A stretch of 8,860 nt of DNA from the NCBI GenBank assembly GCA_030690245.1, contig JAUYGW010000094.1:1-8860 (forward strand). The letters are read 5' to 3'. Of this stretch, positions 1 to 5,740 are shown in pieces. The notes beneath the pieces are model-generated. The model did no database searches, was not told where the DNA came from, and saw only the letters and a program-made list of their open reading frames with translations. Every line of letters starts with the position of its first letter. Within the stretch, counting starts at the first letter, position 1. Source of the DNA: Gallionella sp. (GTDB taxonomy: Bacteria > Pseudomonadota > Gammaproteobacteria > Burkholderiales > Gallionellaceae). The translations under genes and the position numbers were made by a program.

Positions 1-861
1 ATGCGCCTGCTCAACCGCCAGGCGGGGCTGCTCTCGCTCGACCATCTCGGCATGCCGCCCGACATGCTCGCGCGCTTCCGCCAGATCCTGCAGCGCAGTA
101 ACGGCATGGTGCTGGTGACCGGGCCGACCGGCAGCGGCAAAACCACCACGCTGTATGCCGCGCTGGCCGAAATCAACACCATCGATCAGAAGATCATTAC
201 CGTGGAAGACCCGGTGGAATACCGCCTGCCCGGCATCAACCAGGTGCAGGTGAACGAGAAGATCGAACTGACCTTTTCGCGGGTGCTGCGGTCCGCGTTG
301 CGCCAGGACCCGGATGCGATCCTGATCGGCGAAATGCGCGATGCGGAAACCGCGCAAATCGGCCTGCGCGCCGCGATGACCGGCCACCTGGTGTTTTCCA
401 CCCTGCACACCCGCGATGCCGCCGGCACGCTGTTCCGCCTGGTGGATATGGGCACGCCGCGCTTCATGGTGGCCTCCTCGGTGCAGGTCGTCATCGCGCA
501 GCGCTTGTTGCGGCGCGTCTGCGGAAGCTGCAGCGAAGCGCATCTTCCCTCGCCGCAGGAAGGCGAGTGGCTGAAGATCGAAGGCGTGCCGCCCGAACAA
601 TGGGGGGGCTTGCTGCACGGGCGGGGCTGCTCGCATTGCAATGGCACCGGCTATCGCGGCCGCCTGGGCGTGTATGAAATGCTGGAAATGAACCGCGAAT
701 TGGTCGAGGCGGCCTCGCACGAAAGCGTTAATATTTTTATGCAGGCCGCAAGGCAGTATATGCGCGGCAAAACCATGCTCGATCACGCGCTGGAGCAAAT
801 GAAGCAAGGCAACACCACGGCCGCCGAGGTGATGCGCATCAGTAACCAGGTGGAAGATTGA
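1..861 (+). CDS. mshE: MshE, MSHA pilus assembly ATPase (GspE/PilB family), 5' truncated by the window edge
   Basis: This is the hexameric cytoplasmic ATPase that drives MSHA pilus extension. Only its catalytic C-terminal part (286 residues) is in the window. The ATG at position 1 lies in the conserved region just before the ATPase core, so the true start is upstream. Visible motifs are Walker A GPTGSGKTT (41-49), the Asp box VEDPVEY (68-74), Walker B ILIGEMRD (107-114), the His box STLHTRDA (133-140) and two CxxC pairs (C174/C177 and C210/C213) forming the zinc site typical of extension ATPases. Walker B reads GEMRD where GEIRD is usual, a mild change. Family knowledge: MshE has an N-terminal c-di-GMP-binding domain; that part is outside the window, so c-di-GMP control cannot be judged here. 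mshG begins 2 nt after the stop. Assignment to MshE rather than PilB or GspE rests on the mshG, mshA and mshC-P neighbours. Confidence 0.94.
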   Translation: MRLLNRQAGLLSLDHLGMPPDMLARFRQILQRSNGMVLVTGPTGSGKTTTLYAALAEINTIDQKIITVEDPVEYRLPGINQVQVNEKIELTFSRVLRSALRQDPDAILIGEMRDAETAQIGLRAAMTGHLVFSTLHTRDAAGTLFRLVDMGTPRFMVASSVQVVIAQRLLRRVCGSCSEAHLPSPQEGEWLKIEGVPPEQWGGLLHGRGCSHCNGTGYRGRLGVYEMLEMNRELVEAASHESVNIFMQAARQYMRGKTMLDHALEQMKQGNTTAAEVMRISNQVED

Positions 862-863
862 CG

Positions 864-2114
864 ATGGGTGTTTTCGCCTATAAGGGGCGCAACGGGCGCG
901 GCGAACTGGTGGAAGGCACGCTGGAGGGTGAGGATAGCGGGGCTGTCGCCGACCGGCTGATGAAAGACGGCGTTACGCCCACCGACATCAAGCCGTCCCG
1001 CGCTCTGTCGGGCAGCACAACCGGCGGCACGTCGGGCAAGCAGGACTGGTTCAAACGGCTGTTTCTCGAGAAGCCCATCACCCCGATGGATTTGCTGCTG
1101 TTCAGCCGCCAGATGTACACCCTGCTCAAGGCCGGCGTGCCGATCATGCGCGCGTTGGCGGGCTTGCAGGAATCCACGCAGAACCCGCTTTTTGCGGCGA
1201 TGATTCAGGACTTGCGCGAGAGCCTGGACAGCGGGCGCGAACTCAGCGCCGCAATGCGCCGCCACCCCAAGATTTTTGCGCCGTTTTACGTCAGCATGGT
1301 GCAGGTGGGCGAAATGACCGGCATGCTGGATGAAACCTTCATCCGCCTGTACGACCATCTGGAGTTCGAGCGCGATATGCGCGAACGCATCAAGACCGCG
1401 ATGCGTTATCCCGGCTTTGTGATGCTGGCCATGGCGATCGCCATCGTGATCGTCAACCTGTTTGTGATTCCCGCGTTCGCCAAGGTGTTTGCGGGCTTTC
1501 ACGCCGAGTTGCCGTTCATGACCAAATTGCTGTTTGGTTTTTCCAACTTCATGTTGAGCTACTGGATGCTGATGATGGCCGTGGCAATTGCCGCAGTGCT
1601 GGGTTTCCGCTCCTATATCAACACGTCGGTTGGGCGCTACGAATGGGACAGATACAAATTCAAATTGCCGATTGCAGGAAAGATCATCCTCAAATCCACC
1701 CTGGCGCGGTTCGCGCGCAGCCTGGCGCTTTCCTTCAAGAGCGGGATGCCGATCCTGCAAGGGCTCAGCGTGGTCAGCATGGTGGTGGATAACGAATTCA
1801 TGCGCGGTCGCATCGAGCAGATGCGCGAAGGCGTGGAGCGCGGCGAGAGCATCCTGCGCACCGCAGTCGCCGCCGAGGTGTTCAATCCGGTGGTCTTGCA
1901 GATGATCGCGGTGGGCGAAGAAACCGGCGACATGGACGGGCTGATGTTCGAGGTTGCCGACATGTACCAGCGCGAGGTCGAATACGAGGTCAAGAGCCTG
2001 AGCTCGCAAATCGAACCGATCCTGATCGTGTTCCTCGGTATCCTGGTGCTGATCCTCGCTCTCGGCATATTCCTGCCGATGTGGGATCTCGGCAAGGCGG
2101 CGATGCCCCGATGA
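864..2114 (+). CDS. mshG: MshG, inner-membrane platform protein (PilC/GspF family)
   Basis: The 416-residue protein is the polytopic platform that couples the MshE ATPase to the growing pilus in the inner membrane. It begins MGVFAYKGRNGRG, the usual PilC/GspF opening. It has two T2SSF repeats, about residues 77-200 and 280-403, each with the family signature (VGEMTGMLDE at 148-157 and VGEETGDMDG at 350-359). Hydrophobic segments lie at about 183-204, 229-248 and 384-404. I chose ATG 864 rather than the in-frame TTG at 858 because AGGTGGA (848-854) is well spaced from it and the protein then starts at the family's conserved N terminus. The stop codon overlaps the next gene's ATG as ATGA (2111-2114), suggesting translational coupling. 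Length is normal for the family. Confidence 0.95.
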   Translation: MGVFAYKGRNGRGELVEGTLEGEDSGAVADRLMKDGVTPTDIKPSRALSGSTTGGTSGKQDWFKRLFLEKPITPMDLLLFSRQMYTLLKAGVPIMRALAGLQESTQNPLFAAMIQDLRESLDSGRELSAAMRRHPKIFAPFYVSMVQVGEMTGMLDETFIRLYDHLEFERDMRERIKTAMRYPGFVMLAMAIAIVIVNLFVIPAFAKVFAGFHAELPFMTKLLFGFSNFMLSYWMLMMAVAIAAVLGFRSYINTSVGRYEWDRYKFKLPIAGKIILKSTLARFARSLALSFKSGMPILQGLSVVSMVVDNEFMRGRIEQMREGVERGESILRTAVAAEVFNPVVLQMIAVGEETGDMDGLMFEVADMYQREVEYEVKSLSSQIEPILIVFLGILVLILALGIFLPMWDLGKAAMPR

Positions 2115-2779
2115 AATTCAGGATCGAGGATCGAGGATCGAGGATCGAGCCGGAAAGCGGGGTGGGATTAACTCAATCCTCGATCCTCGACCCTGATGAA
2201 ATCCCTGGTGAAACGACTAGCCATTCCACCAGGCTGTCAAAGAACGGCAACCAAGTGGCTGGTTATCGATCCTCAAAAGGTTTCACCCTCATCGAACTGA
2301 TCGTAGTGATCATCATCGTCGTGGTGATGATGGGCGTGTTTCTCGATCGCATGCTGTATTACGCGGAGCAGGCCGAGAAGACCGCTATGGTGGAAGTGAG
2401 CAACGCGATACAAAGCGCGCTGGTCATGCAATACGGGCTGATCCTGACGCGCGGCCGGCCGTCCGATGTGCCGCAATTGATGCGGGAAAACCCGGTGAAC
2501 TGGTTGCAAAAAAAACCGCGCAATTACGCCGGAGAATTTTACGACCCCACCCCGCTGACCGTGGAGTCAGGCAACTGGATGTTCGATCTCAAGACTCGCG
2601 ACCTGGTCTATGTCGTGCGCAATGCCAATTACTTCAAGCCGGGCAAAGACGGCAAGAAATGGATACGCTTCCATGTCGTCATAAACTACGAAGCATCGCG
2701 TCTGCCTTCCTTGCAAAACGCCCCCGCAACGTTGACCGGCACGCTGTTTGAACCGGTTGAGCCATACTCGTGGTTTTGA
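2111..2779 (+). CDS. Type IV minor prepilin in the mshB/mshF position, with a repeat-derived long leader
   Basis: A class III signal is clear: RSSKG^FTLIELIVV followed by a hydrophobic helix, with Phe +1 and Glu +5, so the product should be cut and N-methylated by the prepilin peptidase. The mature domain is about 165 residues with no Cys and a GNWMFDLKTRDLVYVV strand region typical of minor pseudopilins. ATG 2111 overlaps the mshG stop (ATGA) with AAGG upstream (2094-2097), giving a 57-residue leader, far longer than usual. Residues 4-13 are encoded by AGGATCG heptads and residues 41-52 by a second repeat. A GTG at 2255 would give a normal 9-residue leader (MAGYRSSKG) but has no good ribosome site. 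Position after mshG fits MshB or MshF; I cannot choose. An 8-A run at 2508-2515 is a possible slippage site. Confidence 0.85.
   Translation: MKFRIEDRGSRIEPESGVGLTQSSILDPDEIPGETTSHSTRLSKNGNQVAGYRSSKGFTLIELIVVIIIVVVMMGVFLDRMLYYAEQAEKTAMVEVSNAIQSALVMQYGLILTRGRPSDVPQLMRENPVNWLQKKPRNYAGEFYDPTPLTVESGNWMFDLKTRDLVYVVRNANYFKPGKDGKKWIRFHVVINYEASRLPSLQNAPATLTGTLFEPVEPYSWF
2120..2190 (+). repeat. Heptanucleotide tandem repeat with inverted partner arm in a prepilin leader
   Basis: AGGATCG is repeated four times plus AG at 2120-2149. After a 23-nt spacer, 2173-2190 holds the inverted form (two TCGATCC-type units), complementary to the left arm with one G-U wobble. It translates as RIEDRGS-type peptide and is open in this frame. 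Losing one unit puts TAA (2169-2171) in frame; gaining one puts TGA (2194-2196) in frame. The same family recurs at 5749-5833 and 6654-6763. Confidence 0.9.
2232..2266 (+). repeat. 35-bp dispersed repeat, single copy, inside the prepilin leader
   Basis: This copy matches two adjacent units at 7424-7458 (30 of 35) and 7460-7494 (29 of 35). All three end in AAGTSGCTGGTTAT. AACCA and TGGTT within it can pair. It sits between the heptad right arm (2173-2190) and another half heptad (CGATCCTC at 2267-2274), so it looks inserted into the heptad element. Confidence 0.7.
2508..2515 (+). repeat. A8 homopolymer inside a minor prepilin gene
   Basis: Eight consecutive A residues occur in the codons for Gln-Lys-Lys of the prepilin at 2111-2779. 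Runs of this length are prone to polymerase slippage. It is the longest homopolymer I noticed in the coding sequence of the window. Confidence 0.5.
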
Positions 2780-2825
2780 TGATATAGGCGAGCCCGGATG
2801 GTTCTTGCTTAAAACGGCAGTTGAA

Positions 2826-2956
2826 CCACGAAGGGCGCGAAGAAGGTCTTTGAGAATGCCAATCGCCCTGATGTGACTCCTATTCGTTATGCGGGTGAGC
2901 ATCAAACGGCGTGCAATCCTATGAAAAATCTTCGCGATCCAGGTGTGCTTCGTGGT
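2826..2956. repeat. MITE-like dispersed repeat with ACCACGAAG inverted ends
   Basis: The left end reads ACCACGAAGGGCGCGAAG (2826-2843). The right end (2929-2956) contains CTTCGCG and finishes CTTCGTGGT, the reverse complement of the left end. From memory, ACCACGAAGGACACGAAG-type elements are common dispersed repeats in many bacterial genomes. No gene is supported in the interior. A T7 run at 2963-2969 follows the right end, so the folded element could also act as a terminator for the mshE-mshG-prepilin unit. Confidence 0.6.
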
Positions 2957-2984
2957 GAAGTATTTTTTTAGTGTGAAATTTCAA

Positions 2985-3013
2985 TTGTTCACCTTACCCC
3001 CTTTTGTTATGCT
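2985..3013 (+). promoter_or_regulatory. Candidate sigma-70 promoter upstream of the membrane-protein gene
   Basis: TTGTTC (2985-2990) and TATGCT (3008-3013) are separated by 17 bp. The -10 matches 4 of 6 and the -35 matches 3 of 6 of the consensus. It lies just after the repeat and its T-run and about 90 bp before the ATG at 3100, the expected place for a separate promoter. Confidence 0.4.
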
Positions 3014-3035
3014 TGTTTTCGTAGGGAGGGTGCGA

Positions 3036-3078
3036 TTGCTCCGGCTTGCCGGGTAGCAAGTGTCTGCTTTTTGTGCAG
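3036..3078 (+). promoter_or_regulatory. Structured 5' leader: two hairpins before the membrane-protein gene
   Basis: Hairpin 1 pairs TTGCT (3036-3040) with AGCAA (3055-3059), enclosing CCGG-CTTG-CCGG (3041-3052) with a 2-nt bulge. Hairpin 2 pairs CTGC (3064-3067) with GCAG (3075-3078). They precede the ribosome site by a few bases. I could not match them to a known riboswitch; the function is unknown. Confidence 0.35.
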
Positions 3079-3099
3079 GTCGGAGTAAGAGGATTTAAC

Positions 3100-3702
3100 A
3101 TGTCAATTGATATTTTTCTATGGCGCGCCCTGGCTATTTTCTTGCTGATTGGCGCGATAATGGGCGTTGCAGTTTCCCTGTTGCTCATCTTCAAGCCGCA
3201 TCTCCTGGCGCGTACCAGCCAGATGGCCAACCGCTGGGTTTCCACGAGCCGGATGGATCAAATGCTGAATCGCAGCATCGGCATTGAGCAGTGGTTTTAC
3301 CAGCACCATCGCCTGCTCGGCATATTGATCACCTTCGGGGCGTGCTACATTCTCGTGTACTTTGGCTTGCTGTTCGACAAGCCCGCCACCCTGCAAAGCC
3401 TGTCCGGTTATGCGCCGAACTGGCTGCGCGACATCTCGCTGGATGCGCTGGTGCTCGCCTCGCTGATCGGCGCGGTGGTTGCGCTGTTTGTCGGTTTGTT
3501 CCTGTGGTTGCGCCCCAGCCTGCTGCGCGGTATCGAAGAATCGGCCAATCAATGGATATCCTCGGACCGTGCCGTCAGGGCGCTGGAGGTGCCGCACGAC
3601 CAAGTGGAACGATTTGTCGCAAGACATTTCCAACGGGTTGGCTGGCTGTTGCTGGTCGCGAGCGGTTACTTGTTTTTCGTGCTGTTCCGCTGGCTGGCGT
3701 AG
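3100..3702 (+). CDS. Unrecognised four-helix membrane protein with internal duplication
   Basis: I do not recognise this 200-residue protein. ATG 3100 is chosen over the in-frame TTG at 3046 because AGAGGA (3088-3093) lies about 6 nt upstream. Hydrophobic segments lie at about residues 8-31, 72-92, 116-137 and 179-197, with no signal peptide. The two halves are homologous: LIGAIMG...FKPHLLAR...ANRWVSTSR (17-51) aligns with LIGAVVA...LRPSLLRG...ANQWISSDR (122-157), each followed by a polar helix and a second membrane segment. Each half thus has two helices joined by a loop with a conserved AN-x-W-x-S motif. It sits between a minor prepilin and mshA, with its own promoter candidate and repeats on both sides, so it may be an inserted accessory gene or a pilus-linked membrane partner. 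Confidence 0.8.
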   Translation: MSIDIFLWRALAIFLLIGAIMGVAVSLLLIFKPHLLARTSQMANRWVSTSRMDQMLNRSIGIEQWFYQHHRLLGILITFGACYILVYFGLLFDKPATLQSLSGYAPNWLRDISLDALVLASLIGAVVALFVGLFLWLRPSLLRGIEESANQWISSDRAVRALEVPHDQVERFVARHFQRVGWLLLVASGYLFFVLFRWLA

Positions 3703-3731
3703 CCTGAATGAAGCGAAGCGGAATCCGGGGG
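3699..3731. repeat. REP-like dispersed element at the 3' end of the membrane-protein gene
   Basis: The segment GTAGCCTGAATGAAGCGAAG followed by CGGAATCCGGGGG resembles, from memory, a very common proteobacterial extragenic repeat (GTAGCC-GGATGAAGCG-AGCGGAATCCGGG type). The TAG stop of the preceding gene (3700-3702) lies inside its left edge, so the repeat may define the C terminus. Confidence 0.5.
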
Positions 3732-3740
3732 CGGCAGGCA

Positions 3741-3769
3741 TGCTATCTCATAGGCTGGAATAGATAGCA
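3741..3769. other. Hairpin with perfect 8-bp arms downstream of the membrane-protein gene
   Basis: TGCTATCT (3741-3748) and AGATAGCA (3762-3769) are perfect reverse complements around a 13-nt loop. No T-run follows, so it is not a standard intrinsic terminator. It could be an mRNA 3' structure or part of an operator. Confidence 0.45.
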
Positions 3770-3786
3770 GTTGCGCGCGAATCAAA

Positions 3787-3835
3787 TTTCGCTTACATTG
3801 TGCTGCGTGTAAAATTCTTGTTGCGGCAAGAATTT
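3787..3835 (+). promoter_or_regulatory. Candidate mshA promoter overlapped by an inverted repeat
   Basis: TTTCGC (3787-3792) and TAAAAT (3810-3815) are 17 bp apart; the -10 is good and the -35 poor. A perfect 9-bp inverted repeat, AAATTCTTG (3812-3820) and CAAGAATTT (3827-3835), overlaps the -10 and the expected start site. It could be an operator, or a hairpin at the 5' end of the mshA transcript. A weak -35 with an overlapping palindrome suggests activator or repressor control. Confidence 0.4.
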
Positions 3836-3921
3836 GCGGGCGAAGTGAACTTTCTTGTTAATTTGGGCTGCGGCCCTTAGACGAGGCTCAGGACTGGCCC
3901 CGAAACCTTAGGAGAATGAAA

Positions 3922-4353
3922 ATGAAAAAACAATCTGGTTTTACCTTAATCGAATTGATCATGGTGATCGTGATTCTGGGCATCCTGGCGGCGACCGCGC
4001 TGCCGAAGTTTGCTGACTTGAGCAAGGATGCGCGTTTTGCATCCCTTAAGGGTGCGGAAGGGGCAATTCGCTCTGCGGCTGCCATCGCTCATGCCGCGTA
4101 TTTGGTCAAGGCCAGCGATGTGGTGACGATCGAGGGAACACCCTACACGTTAGTGGATGGTTATCCAGACAGTGCCAATATCAAGGATCTTGCCGGTCTG
4201 GACGCTAGCTTTATTTCGGTTACTTCTGCATCTGGAGTTGCTTATGTTCCGACAGGGGCATCTACAACTGGCAACTGCAAGGTGGAGTATATCAATGGTA
4301 ATCCGCCAACAATTAATGTTGGTACGGCTAATGCGGATGATTGCGGATCGTAA
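3922..4353 (+). CDS. mshA: MshA, MSHA major pilin
   Basis: This is the structural subunit of the pilus fibre: made as a prepilin in the inner membrane, cut by prepilin peptidase and polymerised by MshE/MshG. The 143-residue sequence begins MKKQSG^FTLIELIMVIVILG with Glu +5 and the ALPKFADLSKDAR segment typical of MSHA-type pilins. Two Cys near the C terminus (C119 and C141) probably form the D-loop disulfide. I chose ATG 3922 over ATG 3916: AGGAG (3910-3914) is 7 nt before 3922 but almost touches 3916, and the leader is then a normal 6 residues. Codon use is more AT-rich than in the neighbours. A separate promoter candidate upstream and an intrinsic terminator downstream fit high, independent expression. 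It is the only prepilin here with an ordinary short leader and no repeat beside it. Confidence 0.93.
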   Translation: MKKQSGFTLIELIMVIVILGILAATALPKFADLSKDARFASLKGAEGAIRSAAAIAHAAYLVKASDVVTIEGTPYTLVDGYPDSANIKDLAGLDASFISVTSASGVAYVPTGASTTGNCKVEYINGNPPTINVGTANADDCGS

Positions 4354-4404
4354 GCCTGCGCAGAATGGGCTGAGCTTGCGATACCCAGTATAGCAACAAA
4401 ATAT

Positions 4405-4432
4405 GGGGAGGCTTCGGCCTCCCCTGTTTTTT
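4405..4432 (+). terminator. Intrinsic terminator of mshA
   Basis: GGGGAGGC (4405-4412) and GCCTCCCC (4417-4424) form a perfect 8-bp stem around a TTCG tetraloop, followed by TGTTTTTT (4425-4432). This is a textbook Rho-independent terminator, 51 nt after the mshA stop. It should separate mshA transcription from mshC-P. Confidence 0.93.
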
Positions 4433-4454
4433 GTCTGCGGGTTTGCGCTTTTTG

Positions 4455-4483
4455 TTACACTGAGATCACCCCATTTTTGTAAT
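4455..4483 (+). promoter_or_regulatory. Candidate promoter of the mshC-D-O-P unit
   Basis: TGTAAT (4478-4483) matches 5 of 6 of the -10 consensus. TTACAC (4455-4460), 17 bp upstream, is a poor -35; TTGTTA (4453-4458) at 19 bp is an alternative. A promoter is expected here because the mshA terminator lies just upstream. Confidence 0.3.
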
Positions 4484-4503
4484 GGCCCGACCTGCTGAAC
4501 CCG

Positions 4504-5040
4504 ATGACTATCCGCCAAAGCGAAATACCTCCAGGCCGTGCGCTGGCCGGATGCACCGAGCCAATACACTTGCATGCTATCAGGCCGCACCAGCCGCATG
4601 CCCCGTCTTGTCAGCATGGCTTCACCCTGGTCGAGCTGGTCATGGTGATGATCATCGTCGGCATCCTTGCGGTATTTGCCGCGCCGCGTTTTTTTGACGC
4701 TGATGCCTTCAAGTCCCGTGGATTTTCTGATCAGGTGCATGCCTCGTTGCGCTACGCGCAAAAAATTGCGATCGCGCAGCGGCGTTTCGTCTGTGTCACC
4801 ATCGCAGGCAACAGCCTTTCCCTTGCGACAGGGACGGTTGCGACTTGCGGCACGCCACTGGCTTCATCGTCGAGTGGCGGAAACTATGTAATCGATGCGC
4901 CGGCCAGCGTAACCGTTACCGATGCATCGTTTTATTTTAAGGCGCTGGGCAGCCCCAGCGCAGGCGTAACGGTGAGCGTGACCGGCGGCGACATGACGCG
5001 CAACATTATCGTGGAAGCTGAGACGGGTTATGTGCATTGA
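4504..5040 (+). CDS. mshC: MshC, minor prepilin (GspH/FimT-like)
   Basis: The protein is a minor pilin expected in the tip-priming complex. CQHG^FTLVELVMVMIIVGIL is a clear class III signal (Glu +5), and the mature part (139 residues) has GspH/FimT features: QVHASLRYAQKIAIAQRRFVC (88-108 approx.), a YFKALGSPSAG turn like the family's F-x-x-x-G-x-P motif, and a Cys pair (VCV and TCG). ATG 4504 gives a 39-residue leader, longer than usual, with no good ribosome site. A TTG at 4570 would give 17 residues but is no better supported. The leader is rich in His, Pro and Cys and is not made of a repeat I can identify. The stop is followed after 2 nt by the repeat at 5043. Confidence 0.82.
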   Translation: MTIRQSEIPPGRALAGCTEPIHLHAIRPHQPHAPSCQHGFTLVELVMVMIIVGILAVFAAPRFFDADAFKSRGFSDQVHASLRYAQKIAIAQRRFVCVTIAGNSLSLATGTVATCGTPLASSSSGGNYVIDAPASVTVTDASFYFKALGSPSAGVTVSVTGGDMTRNIIVEAETGYVH

Positions 5041-5042
5041 AC

Positions 5043-5167
5043 CGTCATTCCCGCGCAGGCGGGAATCCAGCAGATTAAACATCCCTTGTGAAGCGAGACA
5101 AAAGCTAGGTTTTGTCCGTTATGCGGAGCCTTTGTCTTGCTGGATTCCCGCCTGTGCGGGAATGACG
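5043..5167. repeat. 125-bp MITE-like element with dRS3-like inverted ends between mshC and mshD
   Basis: The ends (5043-5070 and 5140-5167) are 28-bp inverted repeats differing at one position. Each carries a core of the form ATTCCC-N8-GGGAAT, which matches the Neisseria dRS3 consensus. The 69-bp interior has a small palindrome (GACAAAA at 5097-5103 pairing with TTTTGTC further right). Read in frame it gives the familiar repeat peptides SFPRRRESS and WIPACAGMT. The right end holds the likely mshD ATG. Confidence 0.88.
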
Positions 5168-5740
5168 AGGCAGCGCGGCATCAGCCTGATCGAGCTGATC
5201 ATGTTCATCGTCATCGTCAGCGTCGCGCTGGCGGGCATCTTGCTGGTGATGGATACGGTTACCAAAAGCAGTGCCGATCCGCTGATCCATAAGCAATCCC
5301 TGGCGATTGCCGAGTCGCTGCTGGAGGAGGTGGAGCTGATGCCGTTCACCTATTGCGATCCGGATGATCCAACAGCGGCGACGGCAACTTCCACAGCAGA
5401 ATGTACTGTACGGATTGAAAGCGCGGGGCTGGATACAGCGTTTGCGCCCTACCAGGACATCGATGAAACGCGTTACTCGACTACCGCGCCATTCGACAAC
5501 GTCAACGATTACGATGCTTTTTCGATGAGCGGTGCGGGCGGCATCAAGGATATTACCGGCACGGCGATTTCTGCCGCGCTGGATGGCTATTCCGCCAGCA
5601 TCAATGTGAGCGACACGACCTTGCCTGACGTGGCTGCGGGTGACGCACTGCTCATCGCCGTTACCGTCACCGGGCCGGGTGGCACGTCGGTGGTGGTCGA
5701 GGGCATCCGCACCCGCTACGCGCCGAGGACGCTGCCATGA
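5162..5740 (+). CDS. mshD: MshD, minor prepilin; start codon supplied by a repeat
   Basis: The 192-residue product begins MTRQRG^ISLIELIMFIVIVS, a class III signal with Ile +1 and Glu +5 typical of MshD, then an extracytoplasmic domain with a Cys pair (FTYCDPDDP and AECT) like other MshD proteins. ATG 5162 is chosen because it gives a normal 6-residue leader. It lies in the right arm of the 5043-5167 element and has no spaced ribosome site; a GGGA directly abuts it. The reading frame is open further upstream to ATG 5030, which overlaps the mshC end by 11 nt and would add 44 residues read from the repeat. Either the repeat replaced the original start or the repeat is translated. The stop overlaps the mshO ATG (ATGA, 5737-5740). 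Confidence 0.86.
   Translation: MTRQRGISLIELIMFIVIVSVALAGILLVMDTVTKSSADPLIHKQSLAIAESLLEEVELMPFTYCDPDDPTAATATSTAECTVRIESAGLDTAFAPYQDIDETRYSTTAPFDNVNDYDAFSMSGAGGIKDITGTAISAALDGYSASINVSDTTLPDVAAGDALLIAVTVTGPGGTSVVVEGIRTRYAPRTLP

Noticed and set aside
783..2009. A 408-codon open frame on the minus strand, antisense to mshG
   Set aside because: The protein is very His/Gln-rich with no domain, as expected for a frame opposite a GC-rich coding gene. mshG has full family signatures on the + strand.
3020..3099. A c-di-GMP-I (GEMM) riboswitch, tempting because MSHA pili are controlled by c-di-GMP
   Set aside because: The conserved core GGGACGCAAAGCC and the matching tetraloop-receptor arm are absent, both here and in 7230-7320.
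3046..3099. A longer N terminus for the membrane protein starting at TTG 3046
   Set aside because: That stretch holds the leader hairpins, and ATG 3100 has a well placed AGAGGA site and begins the first membrane helix.
3821..3838. A possible sigma-54 promoter (GG ... GC) before mshA
   Set aside because: GG at 3825-3826 and GC at 3836-3837 are separated by 9 bp instead of the required 10, and the flanking bases do not fit the TGGCAC / TTGCA consensus.
5043..5167. An insertion sequence between mshC and mshD
   Set aside because: At 125 bp with no transposase it can only be a non-autonomous repeat, and I saw no clear target duplication.
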